Shown here one piece after another: positions 29,917 to 37,798 of a DNA stretch of 64,000 bases (position 1 is the first letter of the stretch; each line of letters opens with the position of its first letter). The position numbers and the translations under genes are program-made. The notes under the pieces were generated by a model, which was not told the DNA's origin, did not search any database, and was given only the letters and a program-made list of their open reading frames with translations. The stretch is taken from contig NZ_JPUX01000001.1 in NCBI RefSeq assembly GCF_000738675.1, forward strand, positions 186,001 to 250,000, read 5' to 3'. Source of the DNA: Serratia nematodiphila DZ0503SBS1. Its GTDB lineage: Bacteria > Pseudomonadota > Gammaproteobacteria > Enterobacterales > Enterobacteriaceae.

Positions 29917-30669
29917 TTACTCCGCACGCAAAATATTGACGTAATGACGGGTGACGGCCTCCAGGTCATCGCCCTGCAACGGGAATTCGATACCGCGCGG
30001 CACATCGTGCGGCAGGCGAGCCAGCAGATCGCGCCAGCTGCCGTCGGTATCGTCCAGCGCGACGGCGCGCCAGCCGCGCGGGCCTTGGGTGGCGGCTTTG
30101 ACGTGCACGTAACCGACGTGGCGGGCCAGGCGCTCGGCGGCGGCGAAGGCGTCTTGCCCCACCCACAGCCAGTTGGCCATATCGAAGGTCATGCTGACCG
30201 GCAGATGGCTATCTTCCGCGGCGTGGAAAAAGGCGTTCAGCATCGACAAAATGCCGCAGTCCGGCGTTTGGTCGTTCTCGACCACCAGCTTGACCGGGTG
30301 TTGCTCCAGCGCCACTTTCAGCTCGGTAAAATCGAAGCCGGGGCGGAAATGACCGAGGGACAGCTTCAGCTGGCGCGCGTTCAGCGCCTGCGCTTCCGCC
30401 AGCAGCGCCGGCAGGTTGGGGTTCAGCGTATGTTGCGGGGTGAACAGCGCCTCAGGGGCGGAGTAGACGGCAAACAGCTGCTGGCGATCGATCTCTTGCG
30501 CCAGCGCCGGCAGGCTGTCCAGCTCGCCGGCGGCGAACAGTTCGCGGCGGATCTCCACCCCGTCGGCGCCAGCGCCGGCGATGAGGGGCAACAGCGCGCG
30601 CTGGCCGCCGTGTTGTTTGACGGTATCGGTGCCGTAGGCGCCGGTGACCACGATGATTTCTGTTTTCAT
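29917..30669 (-). CDS. kguE: Sugar phosphate isomerase/epimerase family protein KguE
   Basis: A protein of 250 residues with the xylose-isomerase-like TIM barrel. Conserved features are GADGVEIRRELF in the second strand, KLVVENDQT and the metal-binding region MTFDMANWLW, then GYVHVKAA. It matches the KguE family, the first gene of the Pseudomonas kguEKTD operon, whose exact reaction is not well established. It is the first gene of the operon here as well. CAGGAGTCAAA precedes the ATG. Confidence 0.85.
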   Translation of the reverse strand: MKTEIIVVTGAYGTDTVKQHGGQRALLPLIAGAGADGVEIRRELFAAGELDSLPALAQEIDRQQLFAVYSAPEALFTPQHTLNPNLPALLAEAQALNARQLKLSLGHFRPGFDFTELKVALEQHPVKLVVENDQTPDCGILSMLNAFFHAAEDSHLPVSMTFDMANWLWVGQDAFAAAERLARHVGYVHVKAATQGPRGWRAVALDDTDGSWRDLLARLPHDVPRGIEFPLQGDDLEAVTRHYVNILRAE

Positions 30670-30707
30670 TTTGACTCCTGAGGCGGCATTGTCGCCGCCG
30701 CTGCTGT

Positions 30708-30736
30708 TACCGGTACGTTAAATGGAACCGGTTCCA
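30708..30736 (-). promoter_or_regulatory. PtxS-like operator in front of kguE
   Basis: The perfect 14-base palindrome TGGAACCGGTTCCA (30723-30736) lies 54 bases upstream of kguE. It differs from the published Pseudomonas PtxS site TGAAACCGGTTTCA by one symmetric base per half. A shorter palindrome TACCGGTA lies at 30708-30715. Repression relieved by 2-ketogluconate is inferred from PtxS. Confidence 0.8.
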
Positions 30737-30834
30737 GCGAAAAGCGGCAGAGTGTAAAAATATGATCGCAATCACGAAGCTGAGCAAAAAACAGCCGGTG
30801 AGGGCGGGGCGGTCAACGCCCCGGAAAAGGCGGG

Positions 30835-31869
30835 TTAGCGGGTGGTGGAGCCGCGGACGATCAGCTCGCCGGAGAACATCTGCTCGCCGCTGGGGGCGGC
30901 GAGGCCCTGAATGCGCTGCACCAGCCGCTCCAGCGCCGCGTGCCCCATTTGGTAGGTGGGCTGTTTCAGCGTGGTGATGCCGACGCCCGCCAGTTCCGCC
31001 CACTCCAGTTCGTCAAAGCCCAGCAGGCCGATGTCGTTGCCCCACTGGATGCCGAGCCGACGCATGGCGCGCGCCACCTGCAGCGTCAGGGCGCCGTTGG
31101 CGGAGATCACCGCCTTGCGCATGCCGCGGTGGCGGCCGCTGAAATCGCTCAGCACCTGCTCCAGTTTCTGCCGATCGTTGAGTGGCGTTTCGGCCTGCTC
31201 CGCCAACAGCGCGGGGTGCTGCGCCATGGTATGCCTGAAGGCGTGCAGGCGTTCCAGGCGGGTATTGACCGTACCGAGCGGCTCGCTGAGGAACAGGATC
31301 GCTTCGAAACCTTGTTGCAACAGGTGTTCGGTAGCGACGGTGGCGGCTTCGCGGTTGTTCAGGCCCACCACGTCGCAGGCGAAGTCGGGGATTTTGCGGT
31401 CGATCAACACCATCGGCAGCATCGACTGTTGCAGCGTGGATAACGCTTCCTCGCGCATGCCGACCGCGTTGACCACAATGCCTTCCACCCGGTAACTGCT
31501 GAGCAGCTGCAGGTAGTGCTGCTCCTGATTGACTTCGTTGTTGGTGTTACACACCAGCAGGGTAAAGCCGTGCTGGCGGCAGGCGGCCTCGATGCCGCGC
31601 ATCACGTCCACCGAGTAGGGGTTGGTGATATCGGCGAGGATCAGGCCGATCAGGCGGGTCTGGCCGCCCTTCAGGCTGCGCGCCATCTGGCTTGGCCGGT
31701 AGTCGAGCTGCTGGATCGCCTGTTCGATGCGCTGTTTGAGATCGTCGGAAAGCAGGTGTTGTTCACCATTCAGATAGCGCGACACGCTGGTCTTGCCGGT
31801 TTTGGCGATGCTGGCCACATCGCTGATGGTGGCGCGTCCCGATGCGCGCGTTGCCTTGACAGTGCTCAC
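30835..31869 (-). CDS. LacI-family regulator, PtxS-like repressor of the kgu genes
   Basis: A protein of 344 residues. The LacI helix-turn-helix is near residues 14-36 (ISDVASIAKTGKTSVSRYLNG). It is followed by the hinge DYRPSQMARSLKGGQTRLIG and a periplasmic-binding-protein-like core (LADITNPYSVDVMRGIE; IGLLGFDELEWAEL). Length and HTH pattern agree with PtxS, the 2-ketogluconate-responsive repressor of Pseudomonas. It lies upstream of kguE on the same strand with a 165-base gap that holds the operator. The assignment rests on family, gene context and the operator sequence together. Confidence 0.85.
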   Translation of the reverse strand: MSTVKATRASGRATISDVASIAKTGKTSVSRYLNGEQHLLSDDLKQRIEQAIQQLDYRPSQMARSLKGGQTRLIGLILADITNPYSVDVMRGIEAACRQHGFTLLVCNTNNEVNQEQHYLQLLSSYRVEGIVVNAVGMREEALSTLQQSMLPMVLIDRKIPDFACDVVGLNNREAATVATEHLLQQGFEAILFLSEPLGTVNTRLERLHAFRHTMAQHPALLAEQAETPLNDRQKLEQVLSDFSGRHRGMRKAVISANGALTLQVARAMRRLGIQWGNDIGLLGFDELEWAELAGVGITTLKQPTYQMGHAALERLVQRIQGLAAPSGEQMFSGELIVRGSTTR

Positions 31870-31965
31870 AGCCGATCCCTCCTGCGGTTAATTGCCAAGG
31901 AGACTACCATACCCGATGTGCGGGCGGGAATGTTGAAGGGTAAGGAGAAAATCGCAGGGGGGGCG

Positions 31966-31988
31966 GCGGGGCGCAGGTGGCGCCCCGC
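31966..31988 (-). terminator. Stem-loop after yiaD
   Basis: A 9-bp stem GCGGGGCGC / GCGCCCCGC with a 5-base loop lies 7 bases after the yiaD stop. No T run follows directly on the minus strand, so termination is uncertain. Confidence 0.45.
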
Positions 31989-31994
31989 ACGGGA

Positions 31995-32657
31995 TTACTG
32001 CAGCGGGCTGAGCGTGATCTCGACGCGGCGGTTTTGCGCCTTGCCTTCCGCGGTGCTGTTGGAGGCGATCGGGTTGTCCGGGCCGGCGCCGGTGGTGCGG
32101 ATACGGTTCGCCGCCACGCCCTGGGTGATCAGCGCGCTGGCTACGCCGTCGGCGCGCTGCTGCGACAGGTTCATGTTGAGCGAGCGGGAACCGGTGCTGT
32201 CGGTGTAGCCGACCACGTTGACCGCGGTTTTCGGATACTCTTTCAGCACCATGGCGACGCCGGTCAGGGTGTTGGCGCCCGCCGGTTTCAGCGTGGCGCT
32301 GCTGCTGTCGAAGGTCACGTTGTTCGGCATGTTCAGCACGATGTTGTCGCCCTGACGGGTGACGCTGACGCCGGTGCCTTTCATCTTGTCGCGCAGCTTG
32401 GCTTCCTGCACGTCCATGTAATAGCCTGCGCCGCCGCCGAGGGCTGCGCCGGCCGCTGCGCCGATCAGCGCACCCTTGCCGCGATCTTTCTTGGAAGAGG
32501 ACAGCACGCCGACGCCGGCGCCCAGTGCGGCGCCGAGGCCTGCGCCGATGCCGGATTTGCCGGCTTCGGATTCACCGGTGTAAGGGTTGGTGGTACAGGC
32601 CGACAGCGCGAGCGTAAGGCTCACGGCGCCGGCAATAATTGCAATGCGTTTTTTCAT
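31995..32657 (-). CDS. yiaD: OmpA-family lipoprotein YiaD
   Basis: A protein of 220 residues. The signal sequence has lipobox LALSAC with Cys21. A glycine-rich region follows (GAGLGAALGAGVGVL and GAAAGAALGGGAGYY), resembling a glycine-zipper domain. The C-terminal OmpA domain binds peptidoglycan (VGYTDSTGSRSLNMNLSQQRAD and NRRVEI). It is an outer membrane lipoprotein; E. coli YiaD can suppress BamD defects and has a similar length. In E. coli yiaD is directly next to ghrB; here four kgu genes separate them. ATG 32657 has AAGGACAAGAAC upstream. Confidence 0.95.
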   Translation of the reverse strand: MKKRIAIIAGAVSLTLALSACTTNPYTGESEAGKSGIGAGLGAALGAGVGVLSSSKKDRGKGALIGAAAGAALGGGAGYYMDVQEAKLRDKMKGTGVSVTRQGDNIVLNMPNNVTFDSSSATLKPAGANTLTGVAMVLKEYPKTAVNVVGYTDSTGSRSLNMNLSQQRADGVASALITQGVAANRIRTTGAGPDNPIASNSTAEGKAQNRRVEITLSPLQ

Positions 32658-32876
32658 GTTCTTGTCCTTAATGGCATCAGAATCTGTACGCGCCGGCCCA
32701 AAACGGGGACGCAAAAAAGTGGGTGACGCAGGAAGCCAGCATCGCCGCGCTACCTATGACGCGCGGTTTCGCCGGCAGTTCCGGAAAAAAACGTGACAAA
32801 TGATGAGCGCGGGTAAGTGCTGGGGGAGTTATGCGGCAAAACGCCGGGCGGCGCCATGCAGCGGATTCCTAATTGT

Positions 32877-32906
32877 GCGCATCCGGGGTGCGGATGCGCC
32901 TTTTTT
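32877..32906 (+). terminator. Rho-independent terminator-like hairpin, plus-strand polarity
   Basis: GCGCATCCG (32877-32885) and CGGATGCGC (32891-32899) form a 9-bp stem followed by six T on the plus strand. On the minus strand it lies just beyond the yiaC stop but lacks T there. No plus-strand gene is annotated upstream; see findings. Confidence 0.6.
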
Positions 32907-33357
32907 AAGCGTAACCGGTTGAGTTTTCGACTGCCGGCCAGTTCATGATCAGCGTATAGGCCTGGGTTTCATCATTGAACAGGCGCTGCGTTATCTGGAA
33001 GCCGTGCTTGTGGTAGAACGCACAGGCGCGCAGGTTCTGTTGGTACGCCTCCAGACTGAGTCGGCGGTAGCGCTGCTGCACATGCGTCATCAGCGCCTGG
33101 GCGACGCCGCGGCCGTGAAACGCCCGATCGACAAACAGCGCGCCGATGAACTGCTCGTCCAGCACGCTGATAAAGCCGACGATCTCGCCTTCGTGCCAGC
33201 AGGCCCAGCTTTGCGCGCGCGGCAGGTAGTTTTCCCGCACCAGCGCGGCGCTCTCACGCCAGTATTTTTCCGCCACGAACGGATGGGCGGCGATGGTGCT
33301 GGGCAGCCACAGCGCCATCAGCCGTTCGATATCCTCCGGGCCACAGGGGCGGATCAC
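32905..33357 (-). CDS. yiaC: GNAT-family N-acetyltransferase YiaC
   Basis: A protein of 150 residues with the GNAT fold. The acetyl-CoA loop GRGVAQALM follows the strand GALFVDRAFHG, and the C-terminal part FYHKHGFQ is typical. It aligns from its second residue with E. coli YiaC, a protein lysine acetyltransferase. No ATG fits. The GTG at 33357 gives VIRPCG in place of the E. coli start MIRE and overlaps the stop of tag in GTGA, so translation is probably coupled to tag. Confidence 0.88.
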   Translation of the reverse strand: MIRPCGPEDIERLMALWLPSTIAAHPFVAEKYWRESAALVRENYLPRAQSWACWHEGEIVGFISVLDEQFIGALFVDRAFHGRGVAQALMTHVQQRYRRLSLEAYQQNLRACAFYHKHGFQITQRLFNDETQAYTLIMNWPAVENSTGYA

Positions 33358-33920
33358 CGTGGCTTTGGGTAACACATGCACCCCGTGAGATGATCGTTCA
33401 CCAGCCCGCTGGCCTGCATGAAGGCGTAACAGATGGTGGAGCCGATAAACTTGAAGCCGCGCTTTTTCAGCGCCTTGGACATGGCGTCGGACTGCTCGGT
33501 TTTGGCCGGCACCTGGTTCAGCGCTTGCCAGCGGTTGAGCTGCGGCTGGCCGCCGACGAAGTCCCAAATGAAGGTAACGAAATTCTCCCCGGCCGCCTCC
33601 ATCGCCAGATAGGCCTTGGCGTTGGTGATGATGGCTTCTATCTTGCCGCGATGGCGGATGATGCCGCTGTCCTGCAGCAGGTTTTCCACGTCTTGTTCGG
33701 TCATGGCGGCGACCCGCTGCGGATCGAAACCGTGGAAAGCGCGGCGGTAGTTCTCGCGCTTTTTCAGGACGGTGATCCAGGAAAGGCCGGCTTGCTGCCC
33801 CTCGAGGCACAACATTTCAAACAGCTCGCGCGCGTCGGTGGTGGGCGCGCCCCATTCCTTGTCGTGATACTCGAGATACAACGGATCGGCCGTCACCCAA
33901 CCGCAACGTTCGTCTGCCAT
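33354..33920 (-). CDS. tag: 3-methyladenine DNA glycosylase I
   Basis: A protein of 188 residues that removes 3-methyladenine from DNA. It closely follows E. coli Tag (RCGWVTADPLYLEYHDKEWG; LEGQQAGLSWITVLKKRENYR; GIIRHRGKIEAII). The zinc-binding Cys and His residues are visible at the N-terminus (Cys6) and in the C-terminal NDHLTGCMCYP. ATG 33920 is chosen with AAGGACATTCAGG upstream; longer in-frame starts lack family support. It forms an operon with yiaC, overlapping by 4 bases. Confidence 0.96.
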   Translation of the reverse strand: MADERCGWVTADPLYLEYHDKEWGAPTTDARELFEMLCLEGQQAGLSWITVLKKRENYRRAFHGFDPQRVAAMTEQDVENLLQDSGIIRHRGKIEAIITNAKAYLAMEAAGENFVTFIWDFVGGQPQLNRWQALNQVPAKTEQSDAMSKALKKRGFKFIGSTICYAFMQASGLVNDHLTGCMCYPKPR

Positions 33921-34116
33921 CCTGAATGTCCTTATGCTGTGTTTATGAACAGTAATCATCGCTCGAAGCGCCGAACTTGGCAAGTCTCTGATTGTTTTGT
34001 CATCAGCCCGCTTGACGTGACGAAAAAGCCGACAATAGTTACTACATGGCCGGTGGAAAACTGACCAACGATAAAAACGACATGGCCTTCATTTGCAGGC
34101 TCTCAGGAGTCGATTC

Positions 34117-36105
34117 ATGCCTCTAAAAATAACGTGCATGCCCCGCCCGGCGGCGCTTGCAGTGGCGTTACTTTACAGTGTGACCCTTCCGGCTCAGGCG
34201 TACGATCAACTCTACGTCTTTGGCGACAGCCTGAGCGATACCGGCAACAACGGCCGGTTCACCTATGACGGCAGCCAGCACCTGCTGTACGACGAGGCGT
34301 TGGCGCAGCGCATCGGGGCGGCGCTGGTGGCTTCGGACAACGGCGGTGAGAACTACGCCGCCGGCGGCGCCGTGGCGGTGCCGGGCCTGAACCCGGCCGA
34401 CAACACCCAGGAGCAGGTGCAGCGTTACCTGAGCCGGGTCAATGGCCAGGCCGACGGCGACGGTTTGTATATTCATTGGATCGGCGGCAACGATCTGGCG
34501 GCGGCGGCGCTGAATGCCGCTACTGCGCCCGGCGTGGCCTATAACAGCGCCGCCGCGGCGGCCGCGCAGGTGCATTCGTTGCTGAACGCCGGCGCCGGCA
34601 CGGTGATCGTGCCGACGGTGCCGAACATCGGCTCCACGCCGCAGCTGATGGAATTGATCATTCAACAGGCGCTGTCACCGGTGCAGGGGGCGGCGATCCA
34701 GGCGGCCTATGCCACGCTTAATTCGGTGGCGACGCCGGACAACGCTTCACGCACGCAGGCGATCCACGCAGCGTTGGCCGCTGCGGCGAAGCAGGGCAGC
34801 GCCATTCCTCAGGTGCAGCAGGCGATCGCCGCGCAGCTTATCGCGGCGTATGACGGCCTGAGCGCGCAGGCCGCTCAGCTGACCGATTTCTATAATCAAA
34901 GCGAAGACCGTTTGCTGGCGCAGGGGAGCGGCAATATCGTGCGGGTGGACGTCAACAAGCTGTTCGCCGAAGCGATCGCCAATCCGGCGCAGTTCGGCTT
35001 CGCCAACACCGCCGGCATGGCTTGCCCGCCAGGCGTTTCTTCGGCGATTTGCCGTTCCGACATGCCCGGCTTCGACGCCGGCCAGTCCTATCTGTTCTCC
35101 GACCATTTCCACCCCAGCCCACAGGCGCACCTGCTGATTGCGGATTATATCCAGGCGGTATTGGATGGCCCGGCGCAGGTGGTGGCGCTGAATCAGGCGA
35201 CGGCGGCGATGGCGCGCGACAGCCGCGCCACGCTCGACAGCCGTTTCCAGCAGCTGCGCAACGGCGACAATCCGCAGGGTTCGCTGGGCGTGTTCGGCGG
35301 TTACGCTGGCCAGCACTACGACTATGCCGATAACCGGGCCGCGGGGGACGGCAACGCCACCACCCACAACCTGACCGTCGGCGTGGACTATCAGCTGACC
35401 GACAGCTGGTTGATCGGCGCGTTGATCGCCGGTTCCAACGACGATCAGCATCCTTCCAGCCGCTTTGATTACAAGGCGCGCGGGCTGCTGCTCTCGGCTT
35501 TCAGTTCACTGGCGATATTCGAGCACGGCTGGGTCAACGCCGATCTGCACTATGCGACGATGGATTATGACGACATCCGCCGCAGCATGCGGCTGGGGCC
35601 GCTGACGCGCACCGAAACCGGTTCGACCACCGGCAGGCAGTGGGGGGCGCGCGTGACCGCCGGCTATGACTTCCCGATCGCTTCTTACCTGACCACCGGG
35701 CCGGTGGCGCAGTTCGCCTGGGATTACAGCCGCGTTTCCGGTTACAGCGAAGACGGCGATGACAGCACCGCCATGCGCTTCAACGATCAAACCTACCACT
35801 CGCAGATCGGTGCGTTGGGTTGGCGGCTGGATACGCAATTCGGCGTGTTTAACCCTTATGCGGAAGTGAGTTATCAGCACCAGTTCGGCGACGACGTTTA
35901 CCGCGCCGGCGGCGGCCTGAAATCGACGCAAACCTCATTTACTCGCGACAGTGCGGGCCAGGACAAAAACTGGGTGGATGTCACGCTCGGGGCCAACATG
36001 CCGTTGACGGACAGGGTATCGGCCTTCGCCACCGTCTCGCAAACCGGCGGGCTGAGCAGCGGCGAGCAGTTTATGTATAACGTCGGCGTCAGCGCGCGTT
36101 TTTGA
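34117..36105 (+). CDS. GDSL autotransporter esterase
   Basis: A secreted protein of 662 residues. The signal peptide spans residues 1-28 and ends LPAQA. The GDSL hydrolase domain starts YDQLYVFGDSLSDTGNN, with the nucleophile Ser38. The block with GGNDL supplies the oxyanion Asn, and DHFHPSPQAH gives the catalytic Asp and His near residue 330. The C-terminal 270 residues form an autotransporter beta-barrel that ends in the terminal motif SARF. The layout matches EstA-type esterases that expose a lipolytic domain on the cell surface. The middle of the passenger has an Ala/Gln-rich helical stretch (about residues 140-270). CAGGAG lies 9 bases before ATG 34117. It is a single-gene unit. Confidence 0.92.
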   Translation: MPLKITCMPRPAALAVALLYSVTLPAQAYDQLYVFGDSLSDTGNNGRFTYDGSQHLLYDEALAQRIGAALVASDNGGENYAAGGAVAVPGLNPADNTQEQVQRYLSRVNGQADGDGLYIHWIGGNDLAAAALNAATAPGVAYNSAAAAAAQVHSLLNAGAGTVIVPTVPNIGSTPQLMELIIQQALSPVQGAAIQAAYATLNSVATPDNASRTQAIHAALAAAAKQGSAIPQVQQAIAAQLIAAYDGLSAQAAQLTDFYNQSEDRLLAQGSGNIVRVDVNKLFAEAIANPAQFGFANTAGMACPPGVSSAICRSDMPGFDAGQSYLFSDHFHPSPQAHLLIADYIQAVLDGPAQVVALNQATAAMARDSRATLDSRFQQLRNGDNPQGSLGVFGGYAGQHYDYADNRAAGDGNATTHNLTVGVDYQLTDSWLIGALIAGSNDDQHPSSRFDYKARGLLLSAFSSLAIFEHGWVNADLHYATMDYDDIRRSMRLGPLTRTETGSTTGRQWGARVTAGYDFPIASYLTTGPVAQFAWDYSRVSGYSEDGDDSTAMRFNDQTYHSQIGALGWRLDTQFGVFNPYAEVSYQHQFGDDVYRAGGGLKSTQTSFTRDSAGQDKNWVDVTLGANMPLTDRVSAFATVSQTGGLSSGEQFMYNVGVSARF

Positions 36106-36245
36106 ATGGGGTGCCTGCAGAGCGCGTTTGCCAAAGGCGCGCTAAATGGCATTGCGTAAGCGATACGTTCTTATAAGGGAAACTAATTAAGAGGAAGCGG
36201 GCGGGAATTAATTATGCGGGCCGTCATGATGCTGACGGAAATACA

Positions 36246-36274
36246 AAAAAAAACTGATCCTATGAAAGGATCAG
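36246..36274 (-). terminator. Rho-independent terminator, minus strand
   Basis: The stem CTGATCC / GGATCAG with a 7-base loop is followed by eight T on the minus strand. It does not end any recognised protein gene. Confidence 0.8.
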
Positions 36275-36340
36275 GTAGCCACTTGGCCAACACCAGGGAA
36301 AATTTTAATTATTATTGTATAACCAAAGATTAACTGTCAA
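36246..36340 (-). ncRNA. Candidate small RNA unit: promoter, short transcript, terminator
   Basis: On the minus strand TTGACA (36340-36335) precedes -10-like AATAAT (36316-36311, spacing 18) or TACAAT (36319-36314, spacing 15). About 30 bases beyond the expected start is the perfect 7-bp stem CTGATCC / GGATCAG (36254-36274) followed by eight T (to 36246). The product would be about 58 bases with a second small hairpin around TGGCCAAGTGGC. No known family was recognised. Confidence 0.5.
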
Positions 36341-36412
36341 TGGGTTTATGTGGCTCATTGTTGGCGTATTACATATCCGCTTGTTTCTCCTCGAGTCGCT
36401 GCAGCGGCCCAT
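36305..36412 (-). CDS. Possible 35-residue peptide upstream of the terminator
   Basis: A short frame MGRCSDSRRNKRICNTPTMS onward (35 residues) has AAGGAG 10 bases upstream and stops about 30 bases before the terminator stem at 36254-36274. The N-terminal half is strongly basic with two Cys. No family was recognised. The small RNA promoter lies inside this frame, so the two readings compete; the frame may be chance. Confidence 0.3.
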   Translation of the reverse strand: MGRCSDSRRNKRICNTPTMSHINPLTVNLWLYNNN

Positions 36413-36798
36413 CGCGTGATCTCTCCTTATTTTTCACGATATAAGAAATAATTTGGCGGTTAGTCACATTATCTGCCGGTGAGGCGAGTTTTTTAGTTGA
36501 TAAAATTAACAAAAATAACATTGGCGTAACTTTTCCCTGTGGCAAATATAAGCATGTGTGCATTTCAATCTGCGTAAATAGGGTTGGTGAGAACAGGAGC
36601 TGCGGGCGAATAAGTGACGATTTAAGCAACGATTAGTCTCGTTTTTTGTTAAGTTATTCTAATGTTTTTGGCGGGCCGTATTTTCGCCCCGTTCGTCGCC
36701 GGTGAAATTAGCCGGCTAACCGGTGCCCTGTCCTGCGCGCACCGCGCGCGAAAATCCAGCGTTTCTCGCCCCGATTCGCACTTGTTACCGGATTCTGG

Positions 36799-36827
36799 CT
36801 GTATATCTTACGGTCAACGGGTATACT
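36799..36827 (+). promoter_or_regulatory. Likely glyQS promoter
   Basis: TATACT (36822-36827) is a good -10; the -35 CTGTAT (36799-36804), 17 bases upstream, is weak. It would give a leader of about 40 bases before glyQ. Confidence 0.5.
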
Positions 36828-36871
36828 GGCTCATTCCATCTAAATCCACTTGTATCGCGTGCGAATTCAAC

Positions 36872-37789
36872 ATGCAAAAGTTTGATACCAAGACCTTCCA
36901 GGGCCTGATCCTGACACTGCAGGATTATTGGGCGCGCCAGGGCTGCACCATCGTTCAACCATTGGACATGGAAGTCGGCGCGGGAACCTCACACCCGATG
37001 ACGTGCCTGCGCGCACTGGGGCCGGAGCCGATGGCCGCCGCCTATGTGCAGCCATCTCGCCGCCCGACCGACGGCCGCTACGGCGAAAACCCGAACCGTC
37101 TGCAGCACTACTACCAGTTCCAGGTGGTGATTAAGCCATCGCCGGACAACATTCAGGAACTCTACCTGGGCTCGTTGAAAGAGCTGGGTCTGGATCCGAC
37201 CATCCACGACATTCGCTTCGTGGAAGATAACTGGGAAAACCCGACGCTCGGCGCCTGGGGCCTGGGTTGGGAAGTGTGGCTGAACGGCATGGAAGTGACG
37301 CAGTTCACTTACTTCCAGCAGGTCGGCGGCCTGGAGTGCAAGCCGGTGACCGGCGAGATCACCTACGGTCTGGAGCGTCTGGCGATGTACATCCAGGGCG
37401 TGGACAGCGTGTACGATCTGGTGTGGAGCAACGGCCCGCTGGGCGTCACCACCTACGGCGACGTGTTCCATCAGAATGAAGTGGAGCAGTCCACCTACAA
37501 CTTCGAATACGCCGACGTCGACTTCCTGTTCTCCTGCTTCGAGCAGTACGAGAAAGAAGCTCAATCGCTGCTGGCGCTGGAAAAACCGCTGCCGCTGCCG
37601 GCCTACGAACGCATCCTGAAGGCGGGTCATACCTTCAACCTGCTGGACGCGCGCAAGGCGATTTCGGTCACCGAGCGCCAACGCTACATTCTGCGCATCC
37701 GCACGCTGACCAAAGCCGTTGCCGAAGCCTACTACGCTTCCCGCGAAGCGCTGGGCTTCCCGATGTGCAACAAGAAGAACGAGAACTAA
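36872..37789 (+). CDS. glyQ: Glycine--tRNA ligase alpha subunit
   Basis: A protein of 305 residues, the catalytic subunit of the bacterial two-chain glycyl-tRNA synthetase. It is near-identical in pattern to E. coli GlyQ, beginning [20 protein letters not shown] and ending [11 protein letters not shown]. It includes class II motifs such as [15 protein letters not shown] and [20 protein letters not shown]. The open frame extends upstream to 36662 without a stop, but ATG 36872 is the family start. glyS follows after 9 bases. Confidence 0.98.
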   Translation: MQKFDTKTFQGLILTLQDYWARQGCTIVQPLDMEVGAGTSHPMTCLRALGPEPMAAAYVQPSRRPTDGRYGENPNRLQHYYQFQVVIKPSPDNIQELYLGSLKELGLDPTIHDIRFVEDNWENPTLGAWGLGWEVWLNGMEVTQFTYFQQVGGLECKPVTGEITYGLERLAMYIQGVDSVYDLVWSNGPLGVTTYGDVFHQNEVEQSTYNFEYADVDFLFSCFEQYEKEAQSLLALEKPLPLPAYERILKAGHTFNLLDARKAISVTERQRYILRIRTLTKAVAEAYYASREALGFPMCNKKNEN

Positions 37790-37798
37790 GAGGCAGCC

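Larger units (their letters stand above)
36106..36871. other. AT-rich intergenic region between the esterase and glyQ
   Basis: A gap of 766 bases, far more AT-rich than its surroundings, without a recognised protein family. It holds a short inverted repeat AGCGCG / CGCGCT just after the esterase, the terminator and candidate small RNA near 36246-36340, a possible 35-codon frame at 36305-36412 and the glyQS promoter near 36799-36827. Confidence 0.6.

Noticed and set aside
16988..36181. The 14-mer TTCTTATAAGGGAA at about 16990 and 36168 as a dispersed regulatory element
   Set aside because: A repeat of this length is expected by chance in a 64-kb window, and the flanking sequences differ.
36662..36871. 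N-terminal extension of glyQ to an upstream ATG at 36662
   Set aside because: The extra 70 residues have no family match and the stretch contains the likely promoter; the E. coli start is ATG 36872.
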